Position numbers and translations under genes: made by a program
DNA from: Emiliania huxleyi CCMP1516
Lineage: Eukaryota; Haptophyta; Isochrysidales; Noelaerhabdaceae
NCBI RefSeq assembly: GCF_000372725.1
Contig: NW_005196755.1
Coordinates: 12,911-76,910 of the forward strand
Direction of reading: 5' to 3'
Length of the DNA stretch: 64,000 nt
The notes under the pieces: model-generated
Told to the model about the DNA's origin: nothing
Seen by the model: the letters and a program-made list of their open reading frames with translations, nothing else
Database searches by the model: none
Shown here: piece after piece, positions 32,020 to 41,500 of the stretch
How the letters are laid out: every line of letters starts with the position of its first letter
Position numbering within the stretch: the first letter of the stretch is position 1

Positions 32020-32640
32020 CGGAGAGTGGGAGAGAGAGGGTGCAGGTGCACGCCACAGACTCGGTCGTTCGGACGCATGATGCCGCCGGTGCGGAGCCCC
32101 TGGTTCGGGGGCGCCCGGTGGCGGAGCGCTGCCCACAGGGCTGCCCGGACGGCAGTGTAATGGCCGCACTCCTCCTGGCAGCTCTCTCTCGAGCGGCCCG
32201 CCCTAGAGGGCCCGGCATCTCGAGCCCGGCATGAGACTGTCGTTCGAGTTATTCATTAACCGCCGCACCAGTGTCGCAGCGGCACTATCGACTTCGGAGA
32301 TCGGTGGTCCTGCAGATTTGTTTTTGCTATTGTGTATTGGAAAGATGCACATTGCCTTCAAGCCATTGCCTCGCGCGCCCCCAATGAACACGCCCGAGGG
32401 AGGGTCCCTAATGTCCCGTACCATGCGGGATCGACCCTTCCAGTCACCAGTGCTCAAGTGTTCAAGTCACAAGTGCATCCCGCAATGCCATGCTGCTCGG
32501 ACAGATCACACAGTTCAACAACCCTCCCTCTTTTCTCCCAGTAGCTAAAAGACACGCACACGGCGCGGGCGAGCAATCATGTTCATGATCGGCTCGCGAC
32601 CAGGTATCTACGAGAGACGGCAAACCCCGCAAAGTGACCC
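32020..32640. other. no supported gene
   Basis: This is mixed-composition sequence with short open frames only. It precedes the palindromic satellite. Confidence 0.4.
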
Positions 32641-32654
32641 GTTTTTACCCACCC

Positions 32655-33035
32655 ACGCCCGTGCGCGCGTATCTTAGCTAAGGTACGCGGCCACACGCGC
32701 TGGCGCGCACGGCAACCGGGACTTACACGCGCGACACGAGGGACTGCGTATCCTCGCCTGCCTCGGGGGGAGAATAGCCGGCCTCACGCGCTGCCGCGCA
32801 TCGAGCTCGGCGGGGCCTGATACGTGTCATCCTGTGCCGGCGCGTATCTTAGCCAAGATACGCGGCCACACGTGCAGACGCGTATAGCGGTACTCGCGCC
32901 CACACGTGCAGCCGCCTATCTTAGCTAACATAGGCGGCTGCACTCGCAGCCGCGTACCGCGTGACATACACGCCTACGCGTGGGGCGCGTATGTTACCCT
33001 AGATAGGCGCCCACACGTGTAGCCGCGTATGTCAA
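32655..33035. repeat. satellite of imperfect palindromes around TATCTTAGCTAA
   Basis: At least four units share a palindromic core: CGCGTATCTTAGCTAAGGTACGCG (split here as CGCGTATCTTAGC and TAAGGTACGCG), GCGTATCTTAGCCAAGATACGC, CGCCTATCTTAGC with TAACATAGGCG, and GCGTATGTTACCC with TAGATAGGCG. Each is followed by CCACACGYG or GCAGCCGC. Compensating changes keep the arms paired in several units. Confidence 0.75.
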
Positions 33036-33176
33036 CATACCTCTGTGCACGTGCCAGCGCGAGTCGCCTTCGCCGACGGGCCGTTTCACGCGCTCACGCC
33101 GTTTTTGAGGTACCGATGGAGTTCTACCCCCGACTCGCTGGCGCGAAGCGGCGCAGTGGCGCCGTTGGCGGCGGCG

Positions 33177-33960
33177 ATGGCTGCAGCCCCCGGCGCCCGA
33201 CAGAGGCCGCTTCTCGCGCCGGCAAGCATCACACGGCTGAGCGGGCAGGCATCCGAGGTGCGGCCAGATGTGTGGGAGGTCAGCATGGGCGAGGCCGTGC
33301 CGGCGTTTGTGCTCGCGAACGGGCCGGCCAAGATCACAAACTACAACTTCCTCAAGATCAAGGGTGCCACGATCGACACTGCTCTGGTCGTTCATCGGCC
33401 GGTCGAGGGGGACCTGCCCCCCTCGCATTCTCAGCAGAAGCACGACCTGGCAGACATCTACGACGTGACGCCGCTTGGCTGCAGCACAGCAAAGGCCAGG
33501 CCAAACAAACAGGCACAGCGGCGTCCCACCACCACGCGCCTGTTTCTCTCCACCCGCGCGGCACTGCACGACCGCCATGCCGCTGCGCGCGCAGGTGTTC
33601 TCTCTCACCCTCTACTGCTCCGGCCGCGGTCACGGGCGCCTGGCAGCCGACCCGACTAACTGCCTGCGCGCCTGCGGCGGCACGGGGGCCTGCTCCATCG
33701 GCTGTTGCAAGGAGCGGCAGCGCGGCCACTGCTGCTCGGTCAGGCTCGTGATCTCCGCCACCCTCGAGACCGCACTGCGTCAAAAGGTGCTGGTCATCTT
33801 CACGGGCTCGCACGTGGCGCAAGGCGTGACGGCGGTGCCACCGCCGCAAGGCGCGCTGCGCATAGCCCCGAGTGTGAAGCGCGACCTCGTGGACAAGTGC
33901 ACGAGCGGGCGCGATACGCCAATCGATTTCACTTTCACTTTCACTTCACATTTCATGTGA
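33177..33960 (+). CDS. unknown protein with a Cys/His cluster, two probable exons
   Basis: The first exon (from ATG 33177) reads ASITRLSGQASEVRPDVWEV and PAKITNYNFLKIKGATIDTA. A second (after CGCGCAG at 33594) reads VFSLTLYCSGRGHGRLAADP, then CLRACGGTGACSIGCCKERQ, RGHCCSVRLVISA and VLVIFTGSHVAQG. The arrangement of Cys and His loosely recalls FAR1/FLYWCH-type DNA-binding domains of plant-like transposase-derived proteins, but I cannot confirm it. The tail is simple CACTTT sequence. It stands next to the palindromic satellite. Confidence 0.4.
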
Positions 33961-34650
33961 AACGAAATTTCACTTTTCCGAGCGAGTGTGAACGTGAATA
34001 AGGACGGATGCTCCCACCGAGTTCCGACACTCTGACACTCACTTCACACTGGCGTGCTGTGGGCGAATACGGTGCCGACCCCTCGGAGGGGGCCGGACGG
34101 AGGCGTACCCCGTGGGCCCCCCTCTTTCCCTCGCATAGCGGCCACTCTTCGGATCGCTGGTCGAGCGACCCGGGGGATGCCCCGCGCGCCTGACCCAGGC
34201 GCGAGAAACGAATCTGCGAGGCGTGGCCGCACATGCGGCCCGATGGGGAGGAACGGGGCGAGCCCCCTCCAACCCACCCGCGCTAGGTCTCGGGTTTGAC
34301 GCATGGGGTCACTCCCGCGAAACCCGTGAACTAGCCGGGGCAGTCGGAGAAGGGGCAACTCCGTGCACTGACGGTCGGCCGTCAGAAAACACGCCTCCGT
34401 GGCTCGGGTTACACCAATCCTCGCTACCCAACGCGGCCAAAGGATATCCACCTCGAGAACCTCCAGAGAGAAATTCTTTATGAGGTGTACCTGTGTTAGT
34501 GCCAGTGCGAGCCAGTCCCGTGCCCAGTCCTGTGCCCAGTGTCGTGCGAGGGAGTTTTCTTGTAAAATTCTTTATGAGGCAAGGGAGGGCGGTAACGCGC
34601 CGCGAAAGCTCGAGCGGAGCAGGTAGTTGGTGAAGGTGAAGTGAAATTAA
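33961..34650. other. no supported gene; short simple-sequence tracts
   Basis: An imperfect palindrome (CACATTTCATGTGAAACGAAA) follows a CACTTT run. A block at 34075-34480 has open frames on both strands but no recognisable product. GTGCCAGTGCGAGCC-type repeats lie at 34495-34550. Confidence 0.4.
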
Positions 34651-36972
34651 ATGTCGTCGCTCCTCGCGCAGCTGGACGAGCTCTCCGACGCCGGCAGCGA
34701 GGCGTCCGAGGCCGAGGCTCCGCCCGAGGGCTTCTCGTACGTCACCGGGCTGCGCGCCACCGCCGCGGACGTGCTCGGCCCTCTGCTCTCCCGCGAGGAG
34801 CTGCGGAGCAGGCTCGAGGAGCGGAGCGCCGCGCGGCAGCGGCGCGACTTCCGCGCGGCCGATGCGGCTCGCGACGCCCTCGCGCAGCGCGGCTACACCC
34901 TCGACGACCGCGCAAAAAGCTGGACTGCGCCCGACGGCACGAGCGGCAGCATCGACCCGTTTAGCGTGGCGGGCGAGGAGGAGGAGGATCAGGAGGAGGG
35001 GTCGTCGTCGGGCGCGCATGCAGCCGCGCTCGAGGCGATTCAGCGCGTCGCCGACCAGCTGACCGCGCTGCAGGCGCGGGCGGCGTCGCTAGATCCTGTG
35101 GCTGTGCGGGAGGCTTGCACCACGCAGAGCTGTGCTGCGACCTCGAGCTTCATGAATGAAGAATTGATTTATTAAGGGTTGATCAACAGGCTTGCACGCA
35201 GCTGTGCTGCGACCTCGACGCGATCGACGTGCGCGGCGACGAGGCGCTGCGGCGGGCAATTCATTAGTTAGTCAAGTAATTAATCATTAATTATTAATTA
35301 GGTGCGTGGAGACGAGGCGCTGCGGCGGGCGCGGCGGGAGCAGCTGCAGCGGTGCGAAGAGATCTCGGCGGCGGAGGGCGCTTTTGCGCACACGGAGGGG
35401 GGGGGAGAGGGGCACGGCGGGGCAGCCTCTGCGGAGGAGGGAGTCGCGGGGGCGTACCTCGGCAGTGAGGACGGCGCGGGCGGCATCGGCAGCGATGGAG
35501 ACGAGGGCGACCCGTATCCGGACACCGACGCTGCTTATCCGGACACCGACGCTGCTTATCCGGACACCGACGCTGCTTATCCGGACACCGACGCTGCTTA
35601 TCCGGACACCGACGCTGCTTATCCGGACACCGACGCTGCTTATCCGGACACCGACGCTGCTTATCCGGACGGGCAAGCAGGCGTGACGGGAGCATCTCCG
35701 CCCTCCGACGGAGACGGGGCGGCGGGCGCGTACCCAGACACCGACGCTGCCATCGACGCCTACCCCTCCACCGACGTAGGGTACGCCGAGGAGGAGGAGG
35801 AGGCGGACGCAGCTCCGTCGGCGCCGCCTGCCCCAGCGCCGCCGCAGCCGCCGCCGCCGCCGCCGCCCGCGCCCGCGCCGCCGCTTGCGCCGCCTCCCGA
35901 GGTGTCGAGGCCTCCCGAGGCGGCGGCGGCGGGCGGCGCGACGACGGCCGCTGCTCCCGGCGGCGGCAAGTTCCGGCCGCCTCCGTGGTGCAAGCCGGCG
36001 GCGATGCACACGCCGCGCCTCGAGATGATCGAGAGGGGCCAGGTGAGCCGTTCGATGGCCATCGGAGAGCGACCCGTCACCATTCTCGGCCGCCACGGCG
36101 GCGTCGCGGACATCCTGTTGGACGACCCGTCGCTCTCGCGGATGCAAGCCGCCCTGTACAACTCTTCCAGCGCTACCTTCCTCGCCGACCTCGACTCGGC
36201 GCACGGGACGTGGTACGACGCTGCGGGGCGGACGCACGCGGTGCCGCAGCTGGGCGTGCGGCATCACGCCCCTCCGAGGGACAGCCGAGATCTGAGCGAG
36301 ATCTGGCCGAGTTGCAGGTGCCGCAGTTGGGCGTGCGGCTCGACCACACCGCGGAGCCGCAGCAGCTGGCCGAGGGCGCGACCTTCCGCCTCGGCTCGTC
36401 GAAGGTGGTCTACCGCGTCGCTGGCTGCGAGCCTGTGAAGCTTGCGAGGTGGAGGCCCCCTCCTTGGGCGGAGGAGCCGGCGCGGAAGTGCTATCTCGAG
36501 GTGCGCTCCAACGACTTTTCAAACCCATACCTCGAGCACTTGCGGGAGGGCGAGGGCGGAGACGTTGACGAGGAGCTGCCGCTCTGCGGCCGCGCGACCG
36601 TCTTCGGCCGGAAGGCGGAGCTGAGCGACGTCGTCGTCTCGGACGGCTCCGTCTCGCGGCAGCTCACGGCAGCTCTGCTGCACCAAGCGAGCGGGGCAGC
36701 GCCTCTTCACGCCTCTGGCTGTGAACAGGCAGCACGCGGCGCTGCTGCACGCCGAGTCGGGGGGCGTCGCCGAGAGCTACGTGCTCGATCTGGGCTCCGC
36801 CTCTGGCACGTTTGTCGACGGTGGCCGGGTGCCGGGCGGCGAGAGCAGGCGGCTGCGGGACGGGTCTGCTCTCTCGTTTGGCGAGTGCAAGGCGACGTAC
36901 ACCTTCCGGGTTGGCGAGCGCGGGGGGCGTCCGAAGGCGGCAGGGGGGGCGCGCAAGCGGCAGCGCGGCTGA
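34651..36972 (+). CDS. protein with two FHA domains and a YPDTDAA repeat
   Basis: Five exons (34651-35112, 35190-35228, 35302-36240, 36318-36658, 36729-36972) join in phase to 674 residues. The N-terminus has a helical pair, SREELRSRLEERSAARQRRD, reminiscent of a CysRS C-terminal motif. Seven perfect YPDTDAA copies and a Pro-rich linker follow. FHA 1 has VTILGRHGGVADILLDDPSL and SRMQAALYN. FHA 2 has ATVFGRKAELSDVVVSDGSV, SRQHAALLHAESGG and LDLGSASGTFVDG. FHA domains bind phosphothreonine, and the key GR, SR and NG-like positions are visible in both. All four introns (77, 73, 77, 70 nt) begin with a copy of the following exon. Signalling or nuclear scaffolding is plausible but not shown. Confidence 0.85.
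35113..35189 (+). repeat. 77-nt GC-AG intron with exon copy (FHA gene)
   Basis: The intron begins GCTTGCACCACGCAGAGCTG and the exon after it begins GCTTGCACGCAGCTG. The copy spans about 36 nt. The insert GAATTGATTTATTAAGGG is AT-rich and ends CAACAG. Confidence 0.88.
35229..35301 (+). repeat. 73-nt GT-AG intron: exon copy plus AT-rich block (FHA gene)
   Basis: GTGCGCGGCGACGAGGCGCT in the intron and GTGCGTGGAGACGAGGCGCT in the next exon are copies over about 30 nt. The insert is ATTCATTAGTTAGTCAAG followed by TTAATTATTAATTAG. Confidence 0.9.
35514..35665 (+). repeat. 21-nt coding tandem repeat (YPDTDAA)
   Basis: Seven identical copies of TATCCGGACACCGACGCTGC plus T lie in the FHA gene, keeping frame. 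A diverged copy follows at about 35730. Perfect identity points to recent expansion. Confidence 0.95.
36241..36317 (+). repeat. 77-nt GT-AG intron: exon copy plus GCCGAGATC-type units (FHA gene)
   Basis: GTGCCGCAGCTGGGCGTGCGG opens the intron and GTGCCGCAGTTGGGCGTGCGG opens the next exon. Units AGCCGAGATCTGAGCGAGATC lie between, ending TTGCAG. Confidence 0.9.
36659..36728 (+). repeat. 70-nt GC-AG intron: 37-nt exon copy plus hairpin (FHA gene)
   Basis: GCAGCTCACGGCAGCTCTGC in the intron parallels GCAGCACGCGGCGCTGC in the exon. The intron ends GCCTCTTCACGCCTCTGGCTGTGAACAG. Splicing yields SRQHAALLHAESGG, the FHA signature. Confidence 0.92.
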
Positions 36973-37411
36973 TCGGTACGCTACGGGCGAGGGGGTGCGT
37001 ATGTACAGCGCGCGGTGTGGGACTCGCGTGGAGGCCGTGATCCGTGAAAAAGAGTCTCGGCGGAAGAGGTAATCCTCGCCATTTCCGTGCGAGGCGCGCC
37101 CCGTGTCTTTTATGAGATCAAATGAACGTCTTTACACACTCATCGGGCGGCACCGCTCACTGCAGAGCGCCGCCCTCTCGCGGCTCTCGAGAGCGAGTTT
37201 TCGCCAGACTGCTGCTGCTGCAGCTGCTGCTGCTGCTGGTGCTGCTGGTGCTGGTGCAGAAATGATATGCTGCTGCTGGTGCGGCGCGGCTCTACGACTC
37301 GAGTCGACGCGCGCGTCGCGGGCATCTGACGCGGCGGGCGGCGTCGCGGGCGGCAGCGATCGCGGCTCGACGGTGGAGGTGGAGGCTGGTGGTTGTGGTG
37401 GACCTTTGAGT

Positions 37412-37505
37412 TAAGGTAAGGTAAGGTAAACGTCTCCACACACACAAAGTGGTGGGGCAAGGGGGGGCGACCCTCGCATCTCCACGCCCGGGACACGGGC
37501 AGGAG
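37412..37505 (+). repeat. dispersed repeat headed by GGTAA units, copy 3
   Basis: AAGGTAAGGTAAGGTAAACG leads into the same CTCCACACACACAAAG and GGGGCAAGGGGGGGCGACC order as at 12480. It continues to a GGGCAGGAGCCC motif. Confidence 0.8.
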
Positions 37506-37735
37506 CCCCACGGCATTCAAAGTGCAAGCACCGGCCCGGTGCCGTGGGTGAGCAACCTGCACCCCACTCCTACTCCTATAACACAACCCCCACAGCGTGG
37601 TCGTCTACGTGTTCAGAAACACCAGGCAGCGAGGCGAGGGTGAAGGGGTAAGGGGCTGTGTGGGGCTATCTGTGACCATCTAGCCTGGGGGGTAGCAGGA
37701 GGGGGGGGCAGAGGGTAAGATATGGGTGAGGCCAG

Positions 37736-38584
37736 CTACAAGTCGGACGCCCTCCCGTCGTCGGAATAATCCTCGGAGCGGTCGGCGTCCTCGTCGTCGT
37801 CCTCGGTCTGCATCGCGTCGCCAGCCGTGAACCTGAACACGGCGTCGGCCGGCGCCGAGGCGCCGGCGGCCGTCATCAGGTGCATGACTATGCGGTCGCG
37901 GTATGCCGCATCGATCTCTCCGTGCTCGGCCAGCTCGTTCGCGAGCCAGTCCGAGGCGACGGTCGTCGCCACGGTCCCCTGGGGAACTGTGGCGTACACC
38001 TTGCTGGGGCCGCGTCGATACCCGTCGTCCCTCTCCGGGGGCAGCGAGTATTCGACCCCCATTTTGGACCCGGCCTGGCTGCGCGCCTGCGCAGCTGCAG
38101 ACCGCAGCCCGGCCATCACGTACTGGATGTTCTCGCGCAGCTGCGCCCGCGGGGCCTCCGCGCGCTCGGCCTCGCTCGCGGCGCGCTCGCCAGCCTCCGT
38201 CGCCCGGCGCGCCTTCTGCCGGTCCTTCTTGGCCTTGCGTGCCGCGGCTCGAGCCGCGAGCTGCTCCTTGGTGGGCTCCTTCTTCTTCGGCGCGGTGCGC
38301 TCGATGTACGAGCGCTCCGCCGCCTGCACCGACTCGCGGTCGCCCGCGGCCTTCTCGTGCTTCAGGTCGACCTCGATGGTCGCGTAGCCAGGCCTTATCA
38401 GCCTGACCTGTGACGCACCTGCGAGCCTTGCGACCATCACCGCGTCCTGCAGTTGCGCGCGATCGTAGCTATTCCAGGGTCCGCTGCGCATCCCCGGCGG
38501 CACGACGGTGGCCGGCGCTTGCGCACCAGCCCCGTCCGCCACCGGGTCCGCGGCCGCGGTCCCTGTCATAGCTACGCGCGCCAT
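37736..38584 (-). CDS. intact member of a repeated gene family, function unknown
   Basis: The 282-residue product starts MARVAMTGTAAADPVADGAG. A basic, alanine-rich coiled-coil middle (KEQLAARAAARKAKKDRQKA) follows, then EYSLPPERDDGYRRGPSKV, YATVPQGTVATTVASDWLAN and an acidic tail. No intron is needed. Decayed relatives lie at 2756-3158 (plus) and about 39040-39135 (minus). The lack of introns in an intron-rich neighbourhood, plus several copies, suggests spread by transposition or retrocopying. The start could also be the internal Met at about residue 6. Confidence 0.6.
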   Translation of the reverse strand: MARVAMTGTAAADPVADGAGAQAPATVVPPGMRSGPWNSYDRAQLQDAVMVARLAGASQVRLIRPGYATIEVDLKHEKAAGDRESVQAAERSYIERTAPKKKEPTKEQLAARAAARKAKKDRQKARRATEAGERAASEAERAEAPRAQLRENIQYVMAGLRSAAAQARSQAGSKMGVEYSLPPERDDGYRRGPSKVYATVPQGTVATTVASDWLANELAEHGEIDAAYRDRIVMHLMTAAGASAPADAVFRFTAGDAMQTEDDDEDADRSEDYSDDGRASDL

Positions 38585-38879
38585 GGAGAACGGCGGGCAC
38601 TTAGAGTTTATTTAATGGTCGAGTACGAGGATCGGGGGGTCAACCGGGAGGCAGGGGGTCAACCAGGCGACGGAGGACCGTGGGCCATCGCGGGGACCGT
38701 TCGCCCGGAGGCGTACTGGGCTGATCCGGATGGTCTTCACGCCGGTGGGTGGCACCGAGGCGTCTGGGACGCTCCACTCTACCTTAGCTCCTGAGGGGCG
38801 CGTGGTTTTAACCACGAAGAAAGTATGACTACAGCCCACCACAGACACCCTCCCCACTCCTCACGTGTGCACACACCCT

Positions 38880-38935
38880 CACCCTCTCCCCTCTCCTCTC
38901 TCTCTCTCTCTCTCCTCTCTCTCCTCTCCTTGTCT
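38880..38935 (+). repeat. TC-rich microsatellite
   Basis: CTCTCC and TCTCTC units dominate this short tract between the repeat-family gene and its fragment. Confidence 0.8.
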
Positions 38936-39034
38936 AGGTTTATCCTGCGGCAAGACGGACGTGTTCCTTGACAATCAAAATCTACCTCAGAATTTGCGGC
39001 CGCCCCTCGAAATTTGCTGATCAAAATTTGGGGT

Positions 39035-39140
39035 GGCCCGGATCGAAAGAAACCTGTGCGCTGTGGTTTGGCCCCAACGCCGAACCCGCCGACCTTCGGG
39101 AGGCAGCGAGTAGGCGACCTGAATATTGGACACCGTTGGG
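39035..39140 (-). pseudogene. short fragment of the 37.7 kb gene family
   Basis: Reverse complement of 39097-39135 is nearly identical to 2762-2800, including the block coding YSLPPEG, and continues with a GGGTTCGGCG stretch shared with the 2.8 kb copy. It is too short to be functional. Confidence 0.6.
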
Positions 39141-39776
39141 TTGCGCGCCGACCGTTGGGTGGCGCTCTCGATACCGTTGCGTCAACCTCGACATCGCTGT
39201 CGCCCTCCCCGTCCCCGCCGTCGCCCGTGCCTCGGTTCGCGTCATCAGTAGCGTCTCCGTTGACTGCTCCGTTGCCCCCTCGTGCTCCGCCGTCGCCCTC
39301 TCTGCTCGGGCCGTTCGCGATTTCGCTCCTCCTGCGTGTCGCCCCTCCGTCTCCTCCCCTGCCTTCGTCGTCATCGTCGCTGTCGCGAAAGCCCTCCGGT
39401 CCCTCGATTCCCTCGTCTATCCCCTCCGCCGACCTCCGCACGCCCGCACGCGCGGGTTGCACGTTCTATACGAGCATATCATGCGGCAAAAAACACAATA
39501 GACGAACGCGCACGGGTGCTCGTCAGCACCCGCTGCAGCCGAGAAATTACACAGCCCGCAACCGGATCCGCTCCGACGCATTGGCTTTTGTAATTAGGTT
39601 ACGCCACAGATGACGGCTCAAGATGATCGTCTCGGTGAGTTGAGAGAGAGAGAGATTTTTAGGTTGTTTGTTGTGAGTTGTGCGAACGGTAACCGGACAA
39701 AAGCGCTCTCGCCACCGCAGCGTGGAGGAGCCCTCGCGCCACCATCGCCGCGAGCGACACGGCTGTTCTCGCTCTC

Positions 39777-40304
39777 TCAGCCGATGTGCAGCCCGGAAGC
39801 CGCCGCCTCTGCTGGCGCCCTGTAGAGCATCCACACTCCCAGAGTGACGACCAAACCACCGCTGCAGTGCCAGAGCGTGTGCCAGAAGACCCAGCCACTC
39901 GGATCTGGTAACAGCTTAGCGTCTCGCCCCTTGACGAAGCAGCCGAGCGGCACCAGCGCCAGCAGGAAGAAGGACGGATCCAGCCGAGCTCCGAAGAGGA
40001 GTGAGCATCTGAGCAGCATGAGCGTCGCCCAACAGCGGTCGAGGCCGTGGAAGGCGCTGTCGTGACTGATGTGCACGTAGTCGGCCATGCAAGACAAGAA
40101 GGCCGTCGTCAGCCACAGCGCTGGCTCGAGCACGCCCGGCGCTACAAGGGCCGGCAGCGCGTAGCATGCGCCAGAGAGGCCTGCGGCAGGGCTGCGGCAG
40201 GCCGACCCTTCCCACGGCATATTCGGCGAGCGGAAGCGGTTGATTGTCATCGCGTGCTCCTTCAGCAGTGACGCGGCGCGCGCCTGCAGCAGCTTCGCGC
40301 CCAT
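39777..40304 (-). CDS. multi-pass membrane protein, unknown family
   Basis: From MGAKLLQARAASLLKEHAMT the protein has about four hydrophobic segments: ALPALVAPGVLEPALWLTTA, LMLLRCSLLFGA, FFLLALVPLGCFV and LVVTLGVWMLY. Conserved-looking polar residues lie between them (MADYVHISHDSAFHGLDRCW and WVFWHTLWHCSGG). Clustered His and Asp near membrane segments hint at metal or lipid chemistry, but I do not recognise the family. The start at 40304 is preferred because the upstream frame is Arg-rich and non-conserved. There are no introns. Confidence 0.55.
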   Translation of the reverse strand: MGAKLLQARAASLLKEHAMTINRFRSPNMPWEGSACRSPAAGLSGACYALPALVAPGVLEPALWLTTAFLSCMADYVHISHDSAFHGLDRCWATLMLLRCSLLFGARLDPSFFLLALVPLGCFVKGRDAKLLPDPSGWVFWHTLWHCSGGLVVTLGVWMLYRAPAEAAASGLHIG

Positions 40305-40400
40305 TGTGCCCGGGGCGATCCAAGGCGGCCGGCCCGTCCACCACCTTGGCGGATAATTCGTAAGAGAGGGGCACACACAAGGTTCATTTTTCTTCTCTTC

Positions 40401-40849
40401 ATGTCGCCCTCGCCGCCGCCCTCGCCGCCGGCCTTGCCGCCCTTGCCACACTTGCCGCCCTCGCCGCCGCCTCCCTCGGCATCGCCATCTCTGCCACCTC
40501 CACTCGCCCCTCCCTCCGCCTCGCCGTCGCTGCGGCCCGCATCGCCCACCGGATGCGGCAACGCCAACGGAACTGTCCTCGCCGCAGTAGTGCGGAGATC
40601 GAGTGCTCCGCCCCGGGCCGCCGCCTGACTCAGGAGGGGGTCGCGCCGCAGCCGGAAACGGCGGAGGCCGTCGTCAATGGCTTCATCGCGCGGCAGAAGG
40701 AGCTGGTCGCCGTGCTCCTGCGGCGCGCAAACCTCGAGGAGAAGGTCATCAAGGCGATGCTCGAGCTCGGGCAGGACTTTCGGCTGCCGGCAGCCACTCG
40801 TCCTCGTGTAAGGCGAACGAGCGTCAAATGGCATGTTCCCGCCTTGTAG
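40401..40849 (+). CDS. small protein with Pro-rich start and helical tail
   Basis: The part with clear codon bias reads ETAEAVVNGFIARQKELVAV, then LLRRANLEEKVIKAMLELGQ, in the frame that ends at 40849. It is strongly helical. The upstream ATG at 40401 opens a different frame ([15 protein letters not shown]), so an intron or shift must lie near 40550-40620 if both belong together. An in-frame start at 40553 is the simple alternative. No family was recognised. Confidence 0.4.
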
Positions 40850-41139
40850 TCCCCTCCGAGCAGCGCATCCTCTCTCTCCCCCGCCGCCGAGCGTCGGACG
40901 GTGCTCTCGAGCGCCGCCGCCTCGCCGGCCGCGGCTCCGCTCTCGAGCTGCCTCTCACCTCTTGTCAGGCGGAGAGACCAGAGCACACGTGTGTCGTGTG
41001 TGGATCTCTGCGTGCTTCTCGCCGCCTCGCCGCCCGTCCCCGCCCGCCAAGTTGATGGCGGGCAAGTGATCGACGACCACATGCAATCTCCCCCCACGGC
41101 CGTTTTTTGTCGACGCGCCGGGAACGTGGGCTACGTGTA

Positions 41140-41500
41140 GTAATTCGTCCTACTCTCTCGTCAACGCTGGCGCCGCGTAGGTAGATAAGGTCTACTCGCG
41201 TTGATCACTTAGACCGCGTAAAGCACCCCAGCCTTGGCTAGCCAGGTTTAGACCCGCAAAGAACTTGGACTACTACACCCAACCAGTGCCGGATCGCGCA
41301 GCCTCGGGCGAGCTCGGGCCGCGCCGCGCGCGATCTCCCAGGCGATACTCGCGCTATCTCGGGCGATCTCAGCTGAGCTCTCAAGGCGCTCGGCGGGTGC
41401 GTAGCGCTTGCGCCACTCGGGATAGCGCCCAAATATCGCCCGAATCAAGGGCGCTGCCGGGCGCCGCCGGGCGCCGCCGCCCCACAAGCACAGCAGTGTT
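41140..41500. other. gene-free; GATCTCGGGC-type units
   Basis: CTCCCAGGCGATACTCGCGC and CTATCTCGGGCGATCTC units occur at 41325-41380, resembling intron arrays seen elsewhere. They may belong to a 3' intron or the 3' UTR of the TPR gene. Confidence 0.35.

Noticed and set aside
33961-34480. Possible rRNA- or element-like block with phrases such as CCTCGGAGGGGGCCGGACGG
   Set aside because: No rRNA core sequence or element structure could be recognised.
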